Notes: generated from the letters alone by a model not told the origin. A stretch of 64,000 nucleotides of DNA from Betaproteobacteria bacterium (GCA_016720925.1 JADKJR010000001.1:186001-250000), one strand, 5' to 3'. Positions 1 to 8,847 are shown, numbered from the stretch's first letter. Translations and numbers: made by a program.

Positions 1-14
1 GTGGCTGAATTGGA

Positions 15-1052
15 ATGTCGCCACGATGCTGCTCGCGATGCTTGGGTTTTGGGATTCTGCTGTGGGTGCTATCACCGATACTTGCACCGTTTCTGGCCGC
101 CGCGATCCTCGCATACATTTTTGACCCCTTGGTCAGCAAACTTGAACGGAGGGGGATGTCGCGGGCAATAGGCACGGGCATTGCAGTCATGTTGCTGCTG
201 CTTGCCGTGCTGCTGCTGCTGCTGATTGTGTTACCGCTTTTCTACAAGGAAATCCTTCAGCTTGTTGAGCAGATTCCGAGCTTTGCGGAGCAGCTGAAAA
301 CACGGGCGATTCCGTGGCTCAATGAGCAATTGGGCGTCGCGATCAGTCTTGACCCCACCTCGTTCCGGCAATTCGTGGCCGACAATCTGGCGGACACGTC
401 GGGTATCGCGAAAAAACTGTTTTCCTCGGTTAGCGTAGGCGGGCTCGCTGTTCTTGGTTTCATGATCAACTTGTTGCTTATCCCCGTCGTGTTGTTCTAC
501 TTTCTGCGGGACTGGAATATTTTGCTGGGGCATATCGACAAGCTGATTCCGCGTCAAATGCACCCGACCATATCGGTTGTGGCAAAAGAGGTTGATGCCG
601 TCCTGTCAGAATTTCTGCGTGGCCAGGTGAGCGTAATGCTCATCATGGCGGTCTATTACGTGGTTAGTCTGTGGCTGGCCGGGCTGAACTTTGCATTGCC
701 GGTCGGGCTCATCACCGGGTTGCTGGTGTTTGTTCCCTATCTGGGCAGTGGCACTGGCCTTGTTCTCGGTACCGTGGCGGCAGTCATGCAGTTTCCAACC
801 ATTAACGGCGTGGCATTGGTTTGGGCCGTGTTTGGCGTGGGACAGTTGATTGAGGGATTCTTCGTCACGCCCTGGCTGGTAGGCGACCGCATCGGCCTGC
901 ATCCGGTGGCGGTGATATTTGCCTTGCTGGCGTTCGGGCAAGTATTTGGATTCTTTGGCTTGTTGCTGGCGCTACCGGCGAGTGCTGCGATATTGGTTGG
1001 GCTGCGTCACCTCAACGCCACCTATCAGGCGAGCGCGCTGTATTCGAAATAG
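15..1052 (+). CDS. AI-2E family transporter (PerM/YdiK-like permease), 5' end disturbed
   Basis: Integral membrane protein of the AI-2E exporter/permease family; the substrate of most members is unknown. The 345-residue reading frame has about eight hydrophobic segments: near residues 13-40, 53-77, 142-167, 204-224, a long stretch 227-260, and three more to the C-terminus. The loop with GDRIGLHP near residues 290-300 is typical of the family. The annotated ATG follows a stop codon at 6-8, and its first 12 residues (Cys/Arg-rich) do not look like this family. In the +1 neighbouring frame, bases 2-49 encode a plausible family N-terminus (WNVATMLLAMLGF) that would join this frame at GILLWVLSP if one base of the T-run at 47-50 were removed. 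The true start is probably left of the window. Confidence 0.85.
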   Translation: MSPRCCSRCLGFGILLWVLSPILAPFLAAAILAYIFDPLVSKLERRGMSRAIGTGIAVMLLLLAVLLLLLIVLPLFYKEILQLVEQIPSFAEQLKTRAIPWLNEQLGVAISLDPTSFRQFVADNLADTSGIAKKLFSSVSVGGLAVLGFMINLLLIPVVLFYFLRDWNILLGHIDKLIPRQMHPTISVVAKEVDAVLSEFLRGQVSVMLIMAVYYVVSLWLAGLNFALPVGLITGLLVFVPYLGSGTGLVLGTVAAVMQFPTINGVALVWAVFGVGQLIEGFFVTPWLVGDRIGLHPVAVIFALLAFGQVFGFFGLLLALPASAAILVGLRHLNATYQASALYSK

Positions 1053-1080
1053 GCTCGCAAACGCAGGCTCGAAACCCGGC

Positions 1081-1773
1081 CTAGAAGTTGCTGCCCTTCA
1101 ATAGTTTGATCGCCTCTTCGGTACTGCGGCGCATGCGATTAAACGCAATGCCGAGCACACCGATCTCGTCCCTGGTTTTGGGTGCAAATTCCGGGATGGA
1201 AAAATTGCCGATCGAAACCGCATCGGCCTGACGGGCCATTTCCGCCACCGGACGGACGATCATTCGGTCGAGCATCAAATTCAGGACGACAAATACAGCG
1301 AGGAACACCGCACCAATTGAGCTCATCAGGGTGATAAGTGCGGTATTGGCCGTGGCCAGCACGGGCACCAGATCGATGTTTGCCAAGCGAATTCTTGCGC
1401 CGCCCGAGCCAGCAGGATGGAAAGTGCGGGCGACCGCGAGGCGCCGGCCACCAGCGGGCGCGGTCAATATTTCCGTCATCTGGCTTGAATTTGCCGCGCT
1501 CATTTTTTGCGCAACTTGCCCTTCGATGCCGCTTAACTCATCCGTTGCGGTGAACTCGCGTATTTTCATTTCAACCAGCCGGGAACCCAGGCCGGAGGCG
1601 ATGCGCGGATCGAGATTTGAAAATCCCGCGGCGTCGAGCACCACCAGTGCCGCACGCCGGGCTTCATCGATTGCCTGATTTTCAAGATAGCGTAGGGCGA
1701 CCATGCCAATGGTCGCAAAGCCAGCCACAAAGACAGCGAGCAAAATGAGGTTGAACTTGAGTCGCAGACCCAT
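1081..1773 (-). CDS. Membrane sensor with periplasmic domain and HAMP domain (DUF3365/Tll0287-like)
   Basis: A 230-residue inner-membrane protein. A first membrane segment lies at about residues 8-28, then an extracytoplasmic domain of about 115 residues, a second membrane segment at about 143-165, and a C-terminal HAMP linker with the typical RPVAEMARQAD start and DEIGVLGIAFNRM end. No kinase, cyclase or methyl-accepting domain follows, so it must act through a separate partner. I chose the ATG at 1771-1773 because the upstream in-frame extension is not membrane-protein-like and overlaps the next gene. In related bacteria such HAMP proteins often accompany Ser/Thr kinase genes (family knowledge). 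The gene directly upstream on the same strand, 64 bases away, is probably cotranscribed. Confidence 0.75.
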   Translation of the reverse strand: MGLRLKFNLILLAVFVAGFATIGMVALRYLENQAIDEARRAALVVLDAAGFSNLDPRIASGLGSRLVEMKIREFTATDELSGIEGQVAQKMSAANSSQMTEILTAPAGGRRLAVARTFHPAGSGGARIRLANIDLVPVLATANTALITLMSSIGAVFLAVFVVLNLMLDRMIVRPVAEMARQADAVSIGNFSIPEFAPKTRDEIGVLGIAFNRMRRSTEEAIKLLKGSNF

Positions 1774-1837
1774 ACCGAAAACTCCCTGTACTTGCGAAAA
1801 AATCGCGAATAAAAAATTGCCCTGGTGTGTCGCGCTG

Positions 1838-2383
1838 CTAATTGGGGCCGGATGCGGCACCACCGCTATTGCGAATGTGCAGAAAGAAGGAATCGCGCTC
1901 TTCTGGTGTGCGTAGATGACTGGCAAGCCGTTCAAAGAAATCCCTGGAATTTTCGGAAGCACCGGCATATCGAGTGACCAGCACGGTAGCCAACGGTCCA
2001 ATGATCGACGCAAGCGCAACTTCTCCACGTTTCATGAGTTCGGGCGTAATCGGCGTTGCGGGTCGTCCACCAGTATTCTGTTGGCTGATGACTTTTGCGG
2101 CAGGTTTGACGGGCGCCGCCATTGCGGGCGCGCGAAAAGTGCCGAGAATGCGCTTCGCACTTTTCAAAAACAATTCGCGCTTCGCTAGATCCTCGATGTG
2201 CTGCGCGACCATGCGAATTGCCTCGTTCGGGTCGTTCGTCGCGCGACTCGCCCGCTTTACCGTCGTAATCGAATACGGTCCCAAATAGGGCAACAAGGCG
2301 CGCGTCAACTCTGCCAAAACAGCGGGGTCAATGTCTCCCGGGGGCAGATCGGCTACCCCATTGCCGGATGCGTTATGAATCAT
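1838..2383 (-). CDS. Hypothetical protein with two copies of a short helical module (kinase-tail-like)
   Basis: 181 residues, no signal peptide or membrane segment. Residues about 22-75 and 112-170 are two diverged copies of the same unit: an L-x-P-x-(L/I)-GP core, a Val/Arg-rich helix, an acidic turn, and an A/L-x-H-(I/L) helix ending in ER-x-x-F or R-x-x-F. A Pro/Ala-rich linker joins them. I recall similar units as C-terminal tails of bacterial Ser/Thr protein kinases (DUF8082-like); that assignment is inference. No kinase domain is present. It sits just upstream of the HAMP sensor gene on the same strand, which supports a shared signalling role. ATG at 2381-2383. Confidence 0.6.
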   Translation of the reverse strand: MIHNASGNGVADLPPGDIDPAVLAELTRALLPYLGPYSITTVKRASRATNDPNEAIRMVAQHIEDLAKRELFLKSAKRILGTFRAPAMAAPVKPAAKVISQQNTGGRPATPITPELMKRGEVALASIIGPLATVLVTRYAGASENSRDFFERLASHLRTPEERDSFFLHIRNSGGAASGPN

Positions 2384-2576
2384 GTTGCCCGGTGGACGGT
2401 TCTGGTTGCCATGTTATTTTTACTTTGCCCCGGGATCCACTGCCAATCCTGCTCGATCCCGCCTCAAACTCCTGTCGAGAGTGTAACCCAACTCTTGCAC
2501 TGGCACGTTAGAGGGAATGGCCATCGATGGCCTGAAAGCCATGCTAAATATTGTCACCGCGCGCACGCTGATTTTT

Positions 2577-3713
2577 TCATGCTGGCCCAATACCCCGAAC
2601 ATTTCCTGGCGCATTTTTCGACGCAGCATTGCCGAGATCCAGTCCTTTGGCAAAATCCAGCATCCGCTGGATTGACCGTCTTGCGCGATCTGCAACGGTG
2701 CCGTCGATATTGATTTCATTGTTGCCCAGCGTGAGCACTTCCGCCAGATTTGCGAGCCCGTTCATGGCCATCCATGGACAATGCGCGCAACTTTTGCAGG
2801 TGGCCGAATTTCCCGCCGTCGGCGCCTCGATGAAAAGTTTTCCGGGTGCGGCAGCCTGCATCTTGTGGAAAATCCCCTTATCGGTCGCAACGATGAACTC
2901 GTGCGCGTCGAGTGTCTGCGCGGCGCGGATAATTTGTGTGGTTGAACCAACCACGTCCGCCAGCTTCACCACGGCTTCAGGGGATTCCGGATGCACAAGT
3001 ACCATGGCCAGTGGATGCTTCTTCTTGAGTTCCGCCAACTCGAAAGCCTTGAACTCGTCATGCACCATGCAGGAGCCCTGCCACATTAACATGTCGGCGC
3101 CTGTTTCGCGCTGGATGTAATTACCCAAATGGCGATCCGGCGCCCAGAGAATTTTCTTCCCTTGCGCGTGCAAGTGTTCGACAATTTTCAATCCGATGGA
3201 TGAAGTCACCATCCAGTCAGCGCGCGCCTTGACTGCGGCGCTGGTGTTGGCATAGACCACCACCGTGCGATCAGGGTTTGCATCACAGTACGCCGCAAAC
3301 TCGTCGGCCGGGCAACCCAGATCCAGCGAGCATTCCGCCTCCAGTTCGGGCATGATCACGCGCTTCTCGGGGTTGAGAATCTTTGCCGTTTCGCCCATGA
3401 AGCGCACGCCGCACACAACGATGGTTTTGGCCGGGTGGTTATGGCCAAAGCGGGCCATCTCCAGCGAATCAGACACGCATCCACCGGTCTCTTCCGCAAG
3501 ATCCTGCAAGTCGGGGTGCACGTAATAGTGGGCGACCAGCACGGCATCCTGCTCTTTCAGCGTGCGCTTAATGCGAGCCTTGAGCTCAATGCGCTCCTTC
3601 TGTGAAGGCTCGGCAAAGACCTTGGCCCATGCCTGCTCCGTCGTTATCCGTGAGCGCAAGCCATTGATGCGTGGGTGGTCGAATTCAATCTTGATCGGGG
3701 CTATCGTCGGCAT
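2577..3713 (-). CDS. nadA: Quinolinate synthase A
   Basis: [4Fe-4S] enzyme that condenses iminoaspartate with dihydroxyacetone phosphate to quinolinate in NAD biosynthesis; cytoplasmic. About 378 residues, full length for the long NadA type. Visible signatures are HYYVHPDLQDLAE, VCGVRFMGETAKI, the first cluster cysteine in AECSLDLGCP, a second in WQGSCMVHDEF, and a third in the CKSCAHCPWMAMN segment near the C-terminus. A GTG lies just before the ATG at 3711-3713; I took the ATG. kynU lies 20 bases upstream on the same strand, so the two are probably cotranscribed. nadB and nadC are not in the window. Confidence 0.96.
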   Translation of the reverse strand: MPTIAPIKIEFDHPRINGLRSRITTEQAWAKVFAEPSQKERIELKARIKRTLKEQDAVLVAHYYVHPDLQDLAEETGGCVSDSLEMARFGHNHPAKTIVVCGVRFMGETAKILNPEKRVIMPELEAECSLDLGCPADEFAAYCDANPDRTVVVYANTSAAVKARADWMVTSSIGLKIVEHLHAQGKKILWAPDRHLGNYIQRETGADMLMWQGSCMVHDEFKAFELAELKKKHPLAMVLVHPESPEAVVKLADVVGSTTQIIRAAQTLDAHEFIVATDKGIFHKMQAAAPGKLFIEAPTAGNSATCKSCAHCPWMAMNGLANLAEVLTLGNNEINIDGTVADRARRSIQRMLDFAKGLDLGNAASKNAPGNVRGIGPA

Positions 3714-3733
3714 CACAATCCCTCAGGCGTTTA

Positions 3734-4993
3734 TCAGGTAACTTGTTTTCGTTGCTGAAACCGGGTTGCTTTCCATGCGCCGCACTGCATGACCTCGCGT
3801 ATTACCTTTACGGCGTCGCAGACATCTGTATATCGCAAATAGAGCGGCGTAAAGCCAAAGCGCAATAGATTGGGTTGACGAAAGTCGCCAATGACCCCGC
3901 GGTCAATGAGAGCCTGCATGATCGCGGAGGCATGTTCATGGGCGAATGAAAGTTGGCTGCCACGGATCGCGTGTTCGCGTGGCGACACGCAGGCAAAACC
4001 GAATTCTCCACATTGTTCATCCATCAACTGCCAAAACAGGTCCGAGAGTCTAAGGGATTTATCGCGCAGTTCGTCCATGGAGACGTCCGCGAAAGTCGCG
4101 AGGCCACAACCGAGAGCGAGCATCGCCAGCACGGAAGGAGTTCCGCACTGGAATCGTTCAATTCCGGGTGCTGGCAAGTAATCCGGCTTGAAGTCGAACG
4201 GTGCCGCATGACCGAACCATCCCGACAACGGGGTCGGGAAGTCAGCTTGCAAGGCACTCGCCACATAGAGATATGCCGGCGCGCCCGGCCCGCCGTTGAG
4301 ATATTTGTAGCCGCAGCCGGCAGCCAGTTCCGCGCCGTTTTTGTTCAACTCCACCGGCACCGCGCCGGCGCTGTGACTAAGATCCCAGACAACGCGCGTA
4401 CCTGCCTCGCGAGCCAGTTTGTTCAGTCGCGCCATGTTGTGCATGCGGCCTGTACGGTAATCGACTTGCGTGACCAGCGCTACCGCCACCCGATCATTGA
4501 AAGCCGACTCGATATTTTCATCAACCAATCGCAGTTCGTATGCATTTCCGAACGTGGCATTGATGCCCTGCGAAATGTACAGATCCGTCGGAAAATTGTC
4601 CCGCTCCGACAGAATCACCCTGCGCGAATTGTCTTGCTTCGAAGCAAGGGACAACGCACCTGCAAGTATTTTGAAGATGTTTATAGACGTCGAGTCCGTG
4701 GCAATGATCTCGTTTTCCTGCGCGCCGAGCAGGGCGGCAATGGTGCTGCCAATCCGCTTTGGCAACGCAACCCAGTCCGCGTCGTTCCATGAACGAATCA
4801 GGCCAACGCCCCACTCGTGCCGCACGGTGTCTTGCAGGCAGTTTGCGGTCGTGGCGGGCAATGCGCCGAGGGAGTTACCGTCTAGATAGACCACGCCTTC
4901 CGGTAAAAGAAATCTTTTTCGCGCGAACGCCAGCGGGTCCGCACGATCAAGGGCTTCACATTCCGTGCGAGTGCGGCTCAACGGGCTACTCAT
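3734..4993 (-). CDS. kynU: Kynureninase
   Basis: PLP-dependent hydrolase that splits kynurenine to anthranilate and alanine (or 3-hydroxykynurenine to 3-hydroxyanthranilate). The fold-type I aminotransferase pattern is clear: YLDGNSLGALP at the N-terminus, the Asp/His region VVWDLSHSAGAVP, the PLP-binding lysine in GCGYKYLNGGPGAP, and a C-terminal RFGFTPLYLRYTDV typical of KynU. From the ATG at 4991-4993 it has 419 residues; a TTG 13 codons upstream is possible. It precedes nadA on the same strand with a 20-base gap. No tryptophan dioxygenase (kynA) or formamidase (kynB) gene is visible nearby, so the substrate source is unclear. Confidence 0.94.
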   Translation of the reverse strand: MSSPLSRTRTECEALDRADPLAFARKRFLLPEGVVYLDGNSLGALPATTANCLQDTVRHEWGVGLIRSWNDADWVALPKRIGSTIAALLGAQENEIIATDSTSINIFKILAGALSLASKQDNSRRVILSERDNFPTDLYISQGINATFGNAYELRLVDENIESAFNDRVAVALVTQVDYRTGRMHNMARLNKLAREAGTRVVWDLSHSAGAVPVELNKNGAELAAGCGYKYLNGGPGAPAYLYVASALQADFPTPLSGWFGHAAPFDFKPDYLPAPGIERFQCGTPSVLAMLALGCGLATFADVSMDELRDKSLRLSDLFWQLMDEQCGEFGFACVSPREHAIRGSQLSFAHEHASAIMQALIDRGVIGDFRQPNLLRFGFTPLYLRYTDVCDAVKVIREVMQCGAWKATRFQQRKQVT

Positions 4994-5243
4994 GAGGGCC
5001 GTATCGGAATCGTGCGCACGGGGTGGGGTCAAGTCCAGGCGCCGCTATGCGGGCAGAGATGGAGAATCTCAATTTTTGCATGGGAAATCTCACAACAGTC
5101 GACCGGCCGGCAATTCGCCAAATTGCATATCCTCCGGGCACAGCCTGACACTGAAGGGGAGAATTTGTGAAATGTCCCAGGTGCATGTGCTCATTTTGTG
5201 CTCATTTTGTGATTATCGCAGATGCCGTCGGTATCATTCACGC

Positions 5244-5780
5244 ATGCATTCGAGCGAAACGAGTTCCACGGTTCCTCACGATCTTGCGCCTTCCGACTGG
5301 GTCATTCGATTCGGCGTGAGCGTACCTTCCGGCGGGCGGGTGCTGGATGTCGCGTGCGGTGCGGGCAGGCATGCAAACTGGTTTGTCGGGCGCGGCCATG
5401 TCGTGAATGCAGTGGACAAAGAAAAATCGCCAAAACTTTCCGCGCAAATTGCGTTCAAACAGGCCGACATTGAAATTTGTCGTTGGCCGTATGCGGATGA
5501 GTTGTTCGCGGCGGTCGTTGTAACCAACTATCTTCACCGTGCATTGCTGAAGACGTTGGTGAATTCGGTTGCAGCGCATGGCTGGCTGATTTATGAAACA
5601 TTTGCGGAGGGAAATGAGCAATTCGGCAGGCCTTCGCGATCGGATTTTCTTTTGCGGCCGGGAGAATTGCTGGACGCGGTGCACGGCAAGTTAAGGGTCG
5701 TCGCTTACGAACATCGCTACGTGGACAAACCGAAACCGGCCATGGTTCAGCGAATTGCTGCCCAAAACCTGATTGACTGA
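5244..5780 (+). CDS. Class I SAM-dependent methyltransferase
   Basis: 178 residues. The SAM-binding motif I is GGRVLDVACGAGRHANWF near residues 29-46, followed by an acidic strand end (VVNAVDKE) and a motif II-like segment around VVVTNYLHRALL. The C-terminal part (WLIYETFAEGNEQFGRPSRSDFLLRPGELL) matches small TehB/YeaE-like methyltransferases that often sit in this genome position in betaproteobacteria. The substrate cannot be told. The start at 5244 is preferred because in-frame sequence upstream overlaps the divergent kynU gene and does not resemble the family. Confidence 0.82.
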   Translation: MHSSETSSTVPHDLAPSDWVIRFGVSVPSGGRVLDVACGAGRHANWFVGRGHVVNAVDKEKSPKLSAQIAFKQADIEICRWPYADELFAAVVVTNYLHRALLKTLVNSVAAHGWLIYETFAEGNEQFGRPSRSDFLLRPGELLDAVHGKLRVVAYEHRYVDKPKPAMVQRIAAQNLID

Positions 5781-5856
5781 CCAGCCAGTCGATGCATTGG
5801 GACGTTTCGGGGTTAAATGCTAAAATGACCGATTACTCTTTTTGTATCATGCACCT

Positions 5857-6780
5857 ATGTTAACCGGAAGCCTGGTGGCGATTGTCACCCCGATGCTGCC
5901 AGATGGCGCGCTCGATTTTGCGCGACTGAAAAAACTCATCGATTGGCATGTTGGGGAAGGGACCGACGGCATCGTAATCGTCGGAACGACGGGCGAATCG
6001 CCGACAGTCGATTTCGATGAGCATCGCCGCTTGATCGAAGCCGCGGTCGACTTTGCGGGCAAGCGAATTCCAGTGATCGCGGGCACGGGCGGAAACTCAA
6101 CCACGGAAGCTATTCATCTGACTGAGTTTGCAAAAGATGCTGGCGCGGATTACGCCCTATCGGTGGTGCCGTATTACAACAAACCTACTCAAGAGGGAAT
6201 GTATCAGCACTTTCGCGCCATCGCCGAAGCAGTTCAGATGCCGACCATTTTGTATAACGTACCGGGTCGCACCATCGCGGATCTGTCCGCTGACACGACA
6301 ATCCGCCTGTCAGAAATTCCAAACATTGTTGGCATCAAGGATGCGACCGCGAACATGGCGCGTGGCACGGAGTTGCTGCTGCGCGCGCCAAAGGACTTCG
6401 CCATTTACAGTGGCGAGGACGTGTCAACGCTGGCGCTGATGTTGCTGGGTGCGCATGGCACAATATCGGTGACGGCAAATGTCGCGCCGCGCTTGATGCA
6501 TGAAATGTGCGTGGCGGCGCTGAAAGGCGACCGCGTCCGTGCCATTGAAATCAACAATCGATTGCTCGGGTTGCATAACCGGCTATTCCTGGAATCCAAT
6601 CCGATCCCGGTCAAATGGGCTCTGAATAGAATGGGCCTTATCGACTCTGGTATTCGCCTCCCGCTCACGCCGTTTGATCCAAAATTTCATGGCAAATTGA
6701 TGGAAGCCATGATCACCGCGGGTATTATCGAGCGGGCCGAACAAGTCGAGCCCATCGAACACGTAAAGGAAGTAGCCTAA
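5857..6780 (+). CDS. dapA: 4-hydroxy-tetrahydrodipicolinate synthase
   Basis: Condenses pyruvate with aspartate semialdehyde, the first committed step of lysine and meso-diaminopimelate synthesis; cytoplasmic TIM-barrel aldolase. 307 residues from the ATG at 5857, preferred over an upstream TTG because MLTGSLVAIVTPM is the classical N-terminus. The Schiff-base lysine is K161 in GIKDATAN and the catalytic tyrosine is Y133 in ILYNVPGR, the same numbering as in E. coli. GTTGESPT (pyruvate-binding) is also present. Its stop codon abuts the bamC start, reproducing the widespread dapA-bamC pair. Confidence 0.97.
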   Translation: MLTGSLVAIVTPMLPDGALDFARLKKLIDWHVGEGTDGIVIVGTTGESPTVDFDEHRRLIEAAVDFAGKRIPVIAGTGGNSTTEAIHLTEFAKDAGADYALSVVPYYNKPTQEGMYQHFRAIAEAVQMPTILYNVPGRTIADLSADTTIRLSEIPNIVGIKDATANMARGTELLLRAPKDFAIYSGEDVSTLALMLLGAHGTISVTANVAPRLMHEMCVAALKGDRVRAIEINNRLLGLHNRLFLESNPIPVKWALNRMGLIDSGIRLPLTPFDPKFHGKLMEAMITAGIIERAEQVEPIEHVKEVA

Positions 6781-7971
6781 ATGATGTCTCGAAATCTGCT
6801 GATTGCCTCACTGCTTGGCCTGCTACTTGCGGGTTGCGGTGCCTTTTCAAACAAAAGCACCGACTATCGATCTCAAGGCGGCAAAATTCCTTCGCTGGAG
6901 GTGCCGCCGGATCTTACGTCGCCGATCGCCGATGACCGTTTCGTGATTCCCGATTCCAAGGCAACGACGTTCTCAACTTATAATCGTGAGCGAAGCAATG
7001 CACCGGTCACCGGCAGCGCGGTGTTGCCAAAAGTGGAAAGTGCTCGCATTGAGCGTGCCGGTGAACAACGCTGGCTGGTCGTGAAAGCGACGCCCGAGCA
7101 GGTTTGGTCAACCCTCAAGGAGTTCTGGCTGGAGAGTGGCTTCGTGCTCAAACGTGAGACTCCGGATGTCGGTATCATGGAGACAGACTGGGCGGAAAAT
7201 CGCGCGAAAATTCCGCAGGATCTGGTACGACGGACAATCGGACGCTTTGTTGATGGTCTTTATGAATCGGGCATGCGTGACAAATTCCGCACGCGGATCG
7301 AGCTCGGTACGGAACGGGGTACCACCGATATCTACGTGAGTCATCGCGGTGTGGAAGAGGTTTACGCCAACCCGGACAAGCTCGGTACGGCTTGGCAGCC
7401 GCGCCCGGCGGACAAGGAACTGGAAGCGGAAATGCTTGCCCGTCTGATGGTGAAATTCGGCGTTGCCTTCAGCGCAGACAAGGCCAGCGTGGTAGCCGGT
7501 GCGACGACTGCACCGGCCAATGTCGCGCGCGCATCGTACGACAGGAATCAGGGCGGATCACTGAAGCTCAGTGAACCATTCGACCGCGCCTGGCGTCGTG
7601 TCGGTCTGGCGTTGGATCGTGTCGGATTTACCGTGGAAGATCGTGATCGCTCGAAGGGATTGTTCTTCGTGCGCTACATCGATCCAGAGGCCGAGGCGAA
7701 GTCCGGCCAGGACAAAGGTCTATTGGACAAGTTGGCGTTCTGGCGCAAGGACGAACCGGTCGCGAAGCCGCAGGCCGTCCAGGAAAAGGGATTCCTGGAT
7801 AAGTTGGCGTTCTGGCGCAGTGATGATCCAGCGACGAAGCCGCAGTACCGGATATATGTTGCCGAAGCAGCTGGCGTGACAAATGTGGATGTGCAGGGTG
7901 CCGACGGCAAAGTGGACAATTCTGCAACCGCAAAGCGAATCCTCGGCTTGCTGCTTGAACAGTTGAGATAA
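6781..7971 (+). CDS. bamC: Outer membrane protein assembly factor BamC (lipoprotein)
   Basis: Lipoprotein subunit of the BAM complex that inserts beta-barrel proteins into the outer membrane. 396 residues. A signal peptide with lipobox LLAGC puts the lipidated cysteine at residue 19. The region SLEVPPDLTSP is the conserved BamD-binding N-terminal stretch. Two helix-grip domains follow, the first around EQRWLVVKATPEQVW. An unusual insert in the second domain contains two copies of a 24-residue unit around DKLAFWR (bases about 7711-7845), which I do not know from E. coli BamC. Follows dapA with no gap; an intrinsic terminator lies just downstream. Confidence 0.92.
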   Translation: MMSRNLLIASLLGLLLAGCGAFSNKSTDYRSQGGKIPSLEVPPDLTSPIADDRFVIPDSKATTFSTYNRERSNAPVTGSAVLPKVESARIERAGEQRWLVVKATPEQVWSTLKEFWLESGFVLKRETPDVGIMETDWAENRAKIPQDLVRRTIGRFVDGLYESGMRDKFRTRIELGTERGTTDIYVSHRGVEEVYANPDKLGTAWQPRPADKELEAEMLARLMVKFGVAFSADKASVVAGATTAPANVARASYDRNQGGSLKLSEPFDRAWRRVGLALDRVGFTVEDRDRSKGLFFVRYIDPEAEAKSGQDKGLLDKLAFWRKDEPVAKPQAVQEKGFLDKLAFWRSDDPATKPQYRIYVAEAAGVTNVDVQGADGKVDNSATAKRILGLLLEQLR

Positions 7972-7997
7972 TCTGCATCAACGCGCGGGACATGATG

Positions 7998-8040
7998 AAC
8001 GGGCCTGTTTCCTTTAGGGACAGGCCCGTTGTATTTTTTT
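7998..8040 (+). terminator. Intrinsic terminator after bamC
   Basis: An 11-bp perfect stem (7998-8008 with 8020-8030) around an 11-base loop, followed by GTA and seven Ts. It closes the dapA-bamC unit. Only 36 bases separate it from the start of the next gene on the same strand, so any promoter for that gene overlaps the terminator. Confidence 0.9.
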
Positions 8041-8076
8041 GATGGTGGTTGTTACGATGCTTGTGACGGCGGTGGT

Positions 8077-8847
8077 GTGACTTTGCGTTTTACCTCATTG
8101 GGCAGCGGAAGCGAAGGCAATGCGCTGGTCGTCCAGGTTGGGCGAAGTGCGCTAATGCTGGATTGCGGCTTCGGTCTCGCGGAAACTGAAAAGCGCCTTT
8201 CGCGGGCAGGCCTGCTACCGGAAAACCTGAACGCGATCGTCGTGACACATGAGCATTCCGACCATATCGGCGGTGTTTCACGGTTTGCGCGCAAGCACAA
8301 TATTCCTGTGTGGCTTACGCATGGCACCGCAAAGGTCTTGAACGAAGGCTCAATTTCCGCGTCACTGGTTCGGTTTGTGGATCCGCATGACGTATTTTCT
8401 GTCGGCGATATCCAGATCACGCCGTTTCTGGTTCCGCATGACGCCTATGAGCCGGTGCAATACGTTTTTTCTGATGGTGACGCTTGCCTGGGCGTGCTAA
8501 CCGATACCGGAACGATAACAGATCATATTCAGTCAGCTTTGTCCGGGTGCGATGCACTCGTGCTTGAATGCAATCACGATCTGGACATGCTGATGAGCGG
8601 GCCATACCCGGCAAGCTTGAAGAAGCGGGTCGCCGGGCGGTTTGGTCATCTTGATAACCACACGGCCGCGTCATTGCTGAGAAATATCGACTGCGCGAAA
8701 TTGGCCCACGTTTTTGCCGCGCATTTGTCGAAACAGAACAACCGGATTGAATTGGCGCAGGCTGCACTCGCCAATGCCTTGTCATGCTCGCCGGACTGGA
8801 TCGGCATTGCGGAACAAGGCCGCGGCTTCGACTGGCGAGAGATCTGA
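8077..8847 (+). CDS. MBL-fold metallohydrolase (YycJ/WalJ-like)
   Basis: 256 residues from a GTG at 8077, chosen because LRFTSLGSGSEGN is the standard N-terminus of this subfamily; an ATG-less extension upstream would run into the terminator. The metal-binding motif is THEHSDHIGG near residue 55-65, with further ligands in LVPHDAYEP, LVLECNHD and a C-terminal HVFAAHLSKQNN. Family members are predicted to be zinc-dependent hydrolases, with nuclease activity proposed for YycJ-like proteins; the substrate here is unknown. Ends at a shared bidirectional terminator. Confidence 0.88.
   Translation: MTLRFTSLGSGSEGNALVVQVGRSALMLDCGFGLAETEKRLSRAGLLPENLNAIVVTHEHSDHIGGVSRFARKHNIPVWLTHGTAKVLNEGSISASLVRFVDPHDVFSVGDIQITPFLVPHDAYEPVQYVFSDGDACLGVLTDTGTITDHIQSALSGCDALVLECNHDLDMLMSGPYPASLKKRVAGRFGHLDNHTAASLLRNIDCAKLAHVFAAHLSKQNNRIELAQAALANALSCSPDWIGIAEQGRGFDWREI

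Noticed and set aside
1774..2028. N-terminal extension of the HAMP sensor to 2028
   Set aside because: Overlaps the upstream gene and shows no signal or membrane character; the ATG at 1773 gives a normal first membrane helix.
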